A DNA stretch of 52,011 nucleotides from Nonomuraea turkmeniaca. GTDB lineage: Bacteria > Actinomycetota > Actinomycetes > Streptosporangiales > Streptosporangiaceae. The notes beneath the pieces were generated by a model, which was not told the DNA's origin, did no database searches, and saw only the letters and a list, made by a program, of their open reading frames with translations. Position 1 is the stretch's first letter, and every line of letters begins with the position of its first letter. Where the stretch lies: positions 1-52,011 of the forward strand of contig NZ_VCKY01000048.1 in assembly GCF_005889735.1 (NCBI RefSeq), read 5' to 3'. Positions 48,578 through 52,011 of this stretch are shown here, one piece after another. Made by a program: the position numbers and the translations under genes.

Positions 48578-48946
48578 ATGTCGCTCGGCATCAGCCAGGT
48601 CACCGTCTACGTCGAGGACCAGCAGCGGGCCCTCGACTTCTGGGCCGGCAAGATGGGCTTCACGATCACCAGGGACATGCCGTACGGCGAGAACCGCTGG
48701 ATCGAGGTGGAACCGCCCGCCGGCGGCACGCGGCTGGTCGTCACCAAGGCCGATCCCCAGTGGCCCACGCTGGTCAAGGACACGCCCAACTACGTGCTGT
48801 TCCACGCTGACGACATCGTCAAGACGCACGAAGAGCTGGCCGCTCGCGGCGTGGAGTTCACCCAGGCGCCGACGCAGCAGCCGTGGGGCTGGTCGGCGGT
48901 CTTCAAGGACGACGAAGGCAACCTGTTCCACCTCGGCCAGCGTTAA
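48578..48946 (+). CDS. VOC-family (glyoxalase/bleomycin-resistance fold) protein
   Basis: The 122-residue protein starts at ATG 48578 after GAGGAGGAG. It has the vicinal-oxygen-chelate fold with two beta-alpha-beta-beta-beta modules: ISQVTVYVEDQQRALDFWAGKMGF and YVLFHADDIVKTHEELAARGVEF, ending with FKDDEGNLFHLGQ. Metal-ligand positions are only partly clear: Gln7 of the first strand, and a His in the last strand (NLFHL) where Glu is common. Without partner genes the role (lyase, isomerase, antibiotic sequestration) cannot be decided. It overlaps the convergent Sel1 gene by 4 bp at GTTAAC. Confidence 0.88.
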   Translation: MSLGISQVTVYVEDQQRALDFWAGKMGFTITRDMPYGENRWIEVEPPAGGTRLVVTKADPQWPTLVKDTPNYVLFHADDIVKTHEELAARGVEFTQAPTQQPWGWSAVFKDDEGNLFHLGQR

Positions 48947-50328
48947 CGCACGCCGAGCCGCTTCCGCAGGTCCCGGGCGGTGGCCAGGACGTGCTGGATC
49001 TCACCGGGGCTCGGCCACGGCGCGGTGCCGGGGCGCAGCAACGTGCTGCGTACCGACGCCAGGTGCTCGATGGCGCTCACGTGCACCCCGCTCCGCTTCA
49101 CCAGCCAGCCCACCACGTCCGAATGGTCGTGCAGCGGCCTGGTCACCACGTCCCAGGTGCCCAGGACCTCGACCAGCGCCGCCACGTCCAGCGGGACCCC
49201 GCCCCTGCGGCCGGTGGCGGCCGCGGCCAGCTCGGCCCGCGCGGCCAGCTCGGGCTCGGCGGGACCTGCCCAGGCAGGCGGCGGCGGGTCGGACAACCAC
49301 TCCCGCGCCTCGCCCAGCTCGCCGGCCACCGACAGCAGCCCGCCCAGCTCGAGTGCCGCCCCATGGTGGCCGGCCTGCGCGGCCTGGCGGAACCAGTGCC
49401 GGCCGCCGCCCAGGTCGCCGAACTCGGCGATGAGCAACAGGCCGTAGTTGAAGGCCGACTCGGCGTCCCCGCCGGCCGCCGCCCGGCCGAACCAGTGGCT
49501 GGCCGCCCCGCAGTCGCCCAGCTCCACGCAGACGAACCCGGCCATCCGCTGGTCCTCGATCCGGCCGGCGTTCGCGGCCTGCTCGTACCAGGCCCGGGCG
49601 GTCCGCAGGTCGCCCCTGGACAGCGCGATCCCGCCGAGCCAGGAGGCGGCGCCCGGGTGCTCGCTCTTGGCGGCCAGCCGGTAGTACGCCTCGGCGCCCT
49701 CGGGGTCGCGGCCGGCGTTCAGGTAGAGCCCCATGCAGTACGCGGACTCGGCGTGGCCGGCTCTGACCGCGTACTCCCACCACCGCACGGTCTCCTCGTC
49801 CTCGCCCGCCGCGTAGGCCAGGAAGCCGAGGTCATGTGCGGAGGCGGGGTCGCCGTTCGCCGCCGCCCGGCGGTGCCACTCGCGGGCCGCCCCGAGCTCG
49901 CCCGCGTCCTCGCACACCAGCGCCAGCCTCCGGGCCGCGACCCTGGACCCGGCGAGGGCCGCGGTCTCGAACCATCTCCTGGCCGCCGCGACATCACCGC
50001 GCTGCTCCAGCAGAAGGGTCGCCAGGTTGGTCGCGGCCTCGGCGTCGCCGGTCGCGGCGGCCGTCTCGTACCAGGTGACCGCCGCCTCCAGGCTGCCGTG
50101 CTTCTCGTGCCAGATGCCCAGGTTGAAGGCGCTGTCGACGTTGCCGCCCGCGGCGGCACGCTCCCACCACTGCCGGGCGGCCACGCGGTCGCCGTGCTGC
50201 GCGTAGAGCTTGCCGAGCCGGTGCGCGGCCTGCGGATCGCCTGCTTGCGCGGCAGCCAGCAGCTCGGGCTCGTCTCCCACGCGGGGCGCCGGTATGGCAG
50301 GCGCCGCCACCTCTCCTTGCCAGACCAT
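48943..50328 (-). CDS. Sel1/TPR-repeat protein
   Basis: With ATG 50328 the product has 461 residues. No strong ribosome binding site precedes it; GTG 50310 lies just after AAGGAG but too close for normal use. The body is ten to eleven Sel1-like repeats of about 36 residues (pattern A--LG-LY---GD---AR-WWERAAA-G, for example AARQWWERAAAGGNVDSAFN). A non-repeat C-terminal helical region follows (about 365-461; LDVAALVEVLGTWDVV...). Sel1 repeats mediate protein interactions in signalling and envelope pathways. Cytoplasmic, because no signal peptide is seen. It is unrelated in detail to the giant TPR protein. Confidence 0.88.
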   Translation of the reverse strand: MVWQGEVAAPAIPAPRVGDEPELLAAAQAGDPQAAHRLGKLYAQHGDRVAARQWWERAAAGGNVDSAFNLGIWHEKHGSLEAAVTWYETAAATGDAEAATNLATLLLEQRGDVAAARRWFETAALAGSRVAARRLALVCEDAGELGAAREWHRRAAANGDPASAHDLGFLAYAAGEDEETVRWWEYAVRAGHAESAYCMGLYLNAGRDPEGAEAYYRLAAKSEHPGAASWLGGIALSRGDLRTARAWYEQAANAGRIEDQRMAGFVCVELGDCGAASHWFGRAAAGGDAESAFNYGLLLIAEFGDLGGGRHWFRQAAQAGHHGAALELGGLLSVAGELGEAREWLSDPPPPAWAGPAEPELAARAELAAAATGRRGGVPLDVAALVEVLGTWDVVTRPLHDHSDVVGWLVKRSGVHVSAIEHLASVRSTLLRPGTAPWPSPGEIQHVLATARDLRKRLGVR

Positions 50329-50378
50329 GGCGACAGAGTGGCACGTGATCGCCCGATCGCGAACCGTAATCGCCGACA

Positions 50379-51263
50379 CTAGGAGAAGTTGATGAAGCCC
50401 GCGTACATCCCCATCCCGCAGACGTAACGCAGCGTGCCGGGCGGTTGGGGCGGCAGTCGTACGGTGGCCGGCAGCACCACGTCGCGCCCGCCGATCACGA
50501 CCGTGCCGGTGCACCCCCGGTCGGCCCGCTTGAAGACGATCTCGACCGGCACGCCCGCGGGCGCCGGCACCATGGCCGGACGGTAGCCGTCCGGCGTCGC
50601 CCAGACGGTGACGGTCGGGGACAGGGGACCCGCCGCCGCGGGGGGTGCGGTCTCGGGCAGCCAGCCGCCCAGGCTGAGCCCGGCGCCGGCGGTCCAGAGC
50701 CCGGCGGCGATCGCCACGACCCCGGCGAGCTTGGCCAGCCTGGTGCGGGAGACCCGCCGCAACACATAGCCGAGCAGCGCGAACGCCGGGGCGGTGCCGA
50801 CCACGAAACCCGCCATGGCCGCCGCGCCCGCCAGCGGCGAGCCGCTGGAGACGGCGATCATCTCCATGCTCAGCGTGACGCCGCACGGCAGGAGGATGGT
50901 GGCCGCGCCCAGCAGCGGCGCCTTGTACCGGGAGACCTGGCCGTCGTGCGGCGCCGCGCAGTGGCCGCGCCGCATGACCCTGACGGCGAAGACGATCACC
51001 GTGACACCGGCCGCGACCAGCAGTGCCGCGCGTGCTTCCGGCGGCAGGCTGACGGCCGAGCCGAGCAGGCCGAGCAGTGCCCCGGCCAGCGTGTACGAGG
51101 CCAGCCGCCCCGCCAGGAACCACCCCACCAGCGCCGGATCACGCCCGTGACACCGGTCGACCAGGCCCATGAGCAGTCCGCCCTGCGCCGCGGTGCACGT
51201 CGCGGTCCCCGCCACCAGCCCCGCCGCGAGCCCGCCGGCCAGCAGGGTGAGGGCCGTGCTCAT
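50379..51263 (-). CDS. SafE/DsbD-like transmembrane protein with C-terminal cupredoxin-like domain
   Basis: The 294-residue protein starts at ATG 51263. Residues 1-~210 form six transmembrane helices of the sulfite-exporter TauE/SafE (COG2836, UreH/DsbD-like) type, with Cys residues at GTATCTAAQGG in helix 1 and at LLPCGVTLSMEM in helix 4, the typical paired positions. Residues ~225-294 form a beta-rich outside domain ending TLRYVCGMGMYAGFINFS: a Cys-x-Met-x-Met-type copper site characteristic of small cupredoxins fused to this family. Together these suggest export or delivery of copper or a thiol-redox function at the membrane. A Cys-rich microprotein is encoded 7 bp upstream in the same direction. 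Confidence 0.85.
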   Translation of the reverse strand: MSTALTLLAGGLAAGLVAGTATCTAAQGGLLMGLVDRCHGRDPALVGWFLAGRLASYTLAGALLGLLGSAVSLPPEARAALLVAAGVTVIVFAVRVMRRGHCAAPHDGQVSRYKAPLLGAATILLPCGVTLSMEMIAVSSGSPLAGAAAMAGFVVGTAPAFALLGYVLRRVSRTRLAKLAGVVAIAAGLWTAGAGLSLGGWLPETAPPAAAGPLSPTVTVWATPDGYRPAMVPAPAGVPVEIVFKRADRGCTGTVVIGGRDVVLPATVRLPPQPPGTLRYVCGMGMYAGFINFS

Positions 51264-51270
51264 TGGCCGC

Positions 51271-51471
51271 TCAGTGGACGAGCGCCAGGCCGTCCAGAGA
51301 CCCGCTCTTGGCGGCCTCCACGATCGAGGCGAACTGGTCGAGGCTCATCTCCACGCGCTGCCCGAAGTCGTCGGTGACGATGACCTGGCGCTCCTCGGGC
51401 GCGTCGCGGTCGACGAACAGTTCGGGGCAACCACAGCTGCACTGGCCGCAGAACCTGGCGATGGACCGCAT
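51271..51471 (-). CDS. Cys-rich small metal-binding protein
   Basis: ATG 51471 gives 66 residues: MRSIARFCGQCSCGCPELFV then a charged beta and helical tail (VIVTDDFGQRVEMSLDQFA). The CxxCxCxC cluster (FCGQCSCGCP) is a plausible Zn, Cu or Fe-S binding site. Longer readings up to 51549 add an unrelated N-terminus. Proteins with FCGxCxCGCPELFVD are widespread small conserved proteins in actinomycetes without known function. The stop is 7 bp from the start of the SafE-cupredoxin gene, so the two are in one operon and may both serve copper handling. Confidence 0.75.
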   Translation of the reverse strand: MRSIARFCGQCSCGCPELFVDRDAPEERQVIVTDDFGQRVEMSLDQFASIVEAAKSGSLDGLALVH

Positions 51472-51605
51472 TCCTGTCCCCACTCTCTCGGATGCCGTAT
51501 ACGCAACGTAACGGGGGCCCTTGGATGCGGCCAGTGACAGTTGTTGCACCCTTCGTGATGTTTATCGGGAAGCGTTCCTGAGAACAGACATCCTTTCTGA
51601 CCCGC

Positions 51606-52011
51606 TCACCGTGGCGCGGGCACGACGACCATCGCGCTGCCGCCGCCTCGTCTCGTCGGCTCGGCCACGGCCTGGATGCGGCCCCGGCCCAGGAACTCCA
51701 GCGCGGTGGCGGCGCCGATCTCCGGGTTGAGCACGAGGTCGTGCCCGCGGGCCTCCAACTCGGCCTCGTACCGGCTCAGGAACGCCTGCTCGGCCTGCGT
51801 CTGCAGGGTGTTGCGCTGTGTGGCGCGCGGCGCGGCCAGCGCGTCGGGCAGGCTCATGCCGAAGTCGTACCGGTTGAGGAGGATCTGCAGCACGGTCGTG
51901 ATGATCGTCGAGCCGCCGGGGGAACCGGCCGCCAGCACCGGCCGGCCGTCGTCGAACACCAGCGTGGGCGCCATCGAGGAGCGCGGCCGCTTGCCCGGGG
52001 CGGGCAGGTTC
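51606..52011 (-). CDS. Gamma-glutamyltransferase, C-terminal end (5' part outside window)
   Basis: The frame runs leftward off the right edge of the window to the stop at 51606-51608. The visible ~134 residues include PGKRPRSSMAPTLVFDDGRP, the conserved SSMAPT segment of the small subunit, then GSPGGSTIITTVLQILLN, where the GSPGG backbone amides form the oxyanion hole, and a C-terminal EPTRRGGGSAMVVVPAP. The autoprocessing Thr lies outside the window. The enzyme hydrolyses or transfers gamma-glutamyl groups of glutathione-like peptides and is normally secreted. In an organism using mycothiol its natural substrate may be another gamma-glutamyl compound. There is a 134-bp gap to the Cys-rich gene with no feature I can support. 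Confidence 0.88.
   Translation of the reverse strand, partial: NLPAPGKRPRSSMAPTLVFDDGRPVLAAGSPGGSTIITTVLQILLNRYDFGMSLPDALAAPRATQRNTLQTQAEQAFLSRYEAELEARGHDLVLNPEIGAATALEFLGRGRIQAVAEPTRRGGGSAMVVVPAPR

Noticed and set aside
51521..51730. Small plus-strand frame across the gap before the gamma-glutamyltransferase end
   Set aside because: No ribosome binding site and it overlaps the conserved C-terminus of the transferase on the other strand.
1..52011. tRNA, rRNA, transposase, integrase or attachment sites
   Set aside because: No tRNA-like cloverleaf with a CCA-adjacent arm, no transposase or integrase motif and no terminal inverted repeats with target duplications were found by eye.

Overview
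The window is one continuous piece of a high-GC actinomycete chromosome. Evidence: very high GC, frequent GTG/TTG starts, 4-bp stop/start overlaps, lipobox lipoproteins, PLP, Nudix and PPOX enzymes of actinobacterial type, and close family matches to mycobacterial lipid and arabinan genes. A member of the Streptosporangiales (Nonomuraea-like) is my best guess, but that is inference. I see no tRNA, rRNA, insertion sequence, prophage or CRISPR array.

Layout. (1) 1-5.7 kb: end of a TPR protein, a lipoprotein overlapping an OmpA-domain protein, then a minus-strand acyl-CoA synthetase and PDZ serine protease, and a proline-rich membrane protein. (2) 5.7-8.0 kb: a fused double acyl-CoA dehydrogenase of the FadE34/ChsE3 type used on steroid side chains. 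(3) 8.0-26.0 kb: a dense envelope-polysaccharide locus. It holds three large polytopic membrane proteins (two of GT-C type), a DUF2613 microprotein, a GT4 glycosyltransferase, an AftD-type arabinofuranosyltransferase, two DUF3068/PorA-family proteins, a methyltransferase, an acyltransferase, and the decaprenyl-phosphoryl-arabinose (DPA) genes (phosphoribosyltransferase, DprE1, DprE2). Together these could make a lipid-linked arabinose donor and polymerise or decorate an arabinan-like glycan. (4) 26.0-34.6 kb: sterol side-chain catabolism: a nitronate-monooxygenase-like flavoprotein, EchA19-like hydratase, an acyl-CoA synthetase, a DUF35 protein, Ltp4-like and Ltp3-like thiolase-fold lyases and a FadD19-like ligase. 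(5) 34.6-40.6 kb: one 2010-residue protein with a degenerate trypsin-like domain, a STAND-like NTPase and a very long TPR array. (6) 40.7-52.0 kb: LysR/LysE, a cysteine-dioxygenase-like protein, PPOX and Nudix proteins, an M20 peptidase, an omega-transaminase plus alanine dehydrogenase pair, a VOC protein, a Sel1-repeat protein, a SafE-like transporter with a C-terminal cupredoxin-like domain, a Cys-rich microprotein and the end of a gamma-glutamyltransferase.

How the parts connect. Sequences matching the mycobacterial KstR consensus (TnnAACnnGTTnnA) lie both in the sterol genes and inside the arabinan/DPA locus. A perfect KstR2-type box (AnCAAGnnCTTGnT) lies upstream of the EchA19-like gene. 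A second 15-bp palindrome family sits in front of the left-hand acyl-CoA synthetase and the FadE34-like gene. This suggests that sterol/lipid supply and envelope glycan synthesis share regulators here. A GC-rich dispersed repeat occurs in front of two genes and also as an in-frame insertion inside the giant TPR gene.
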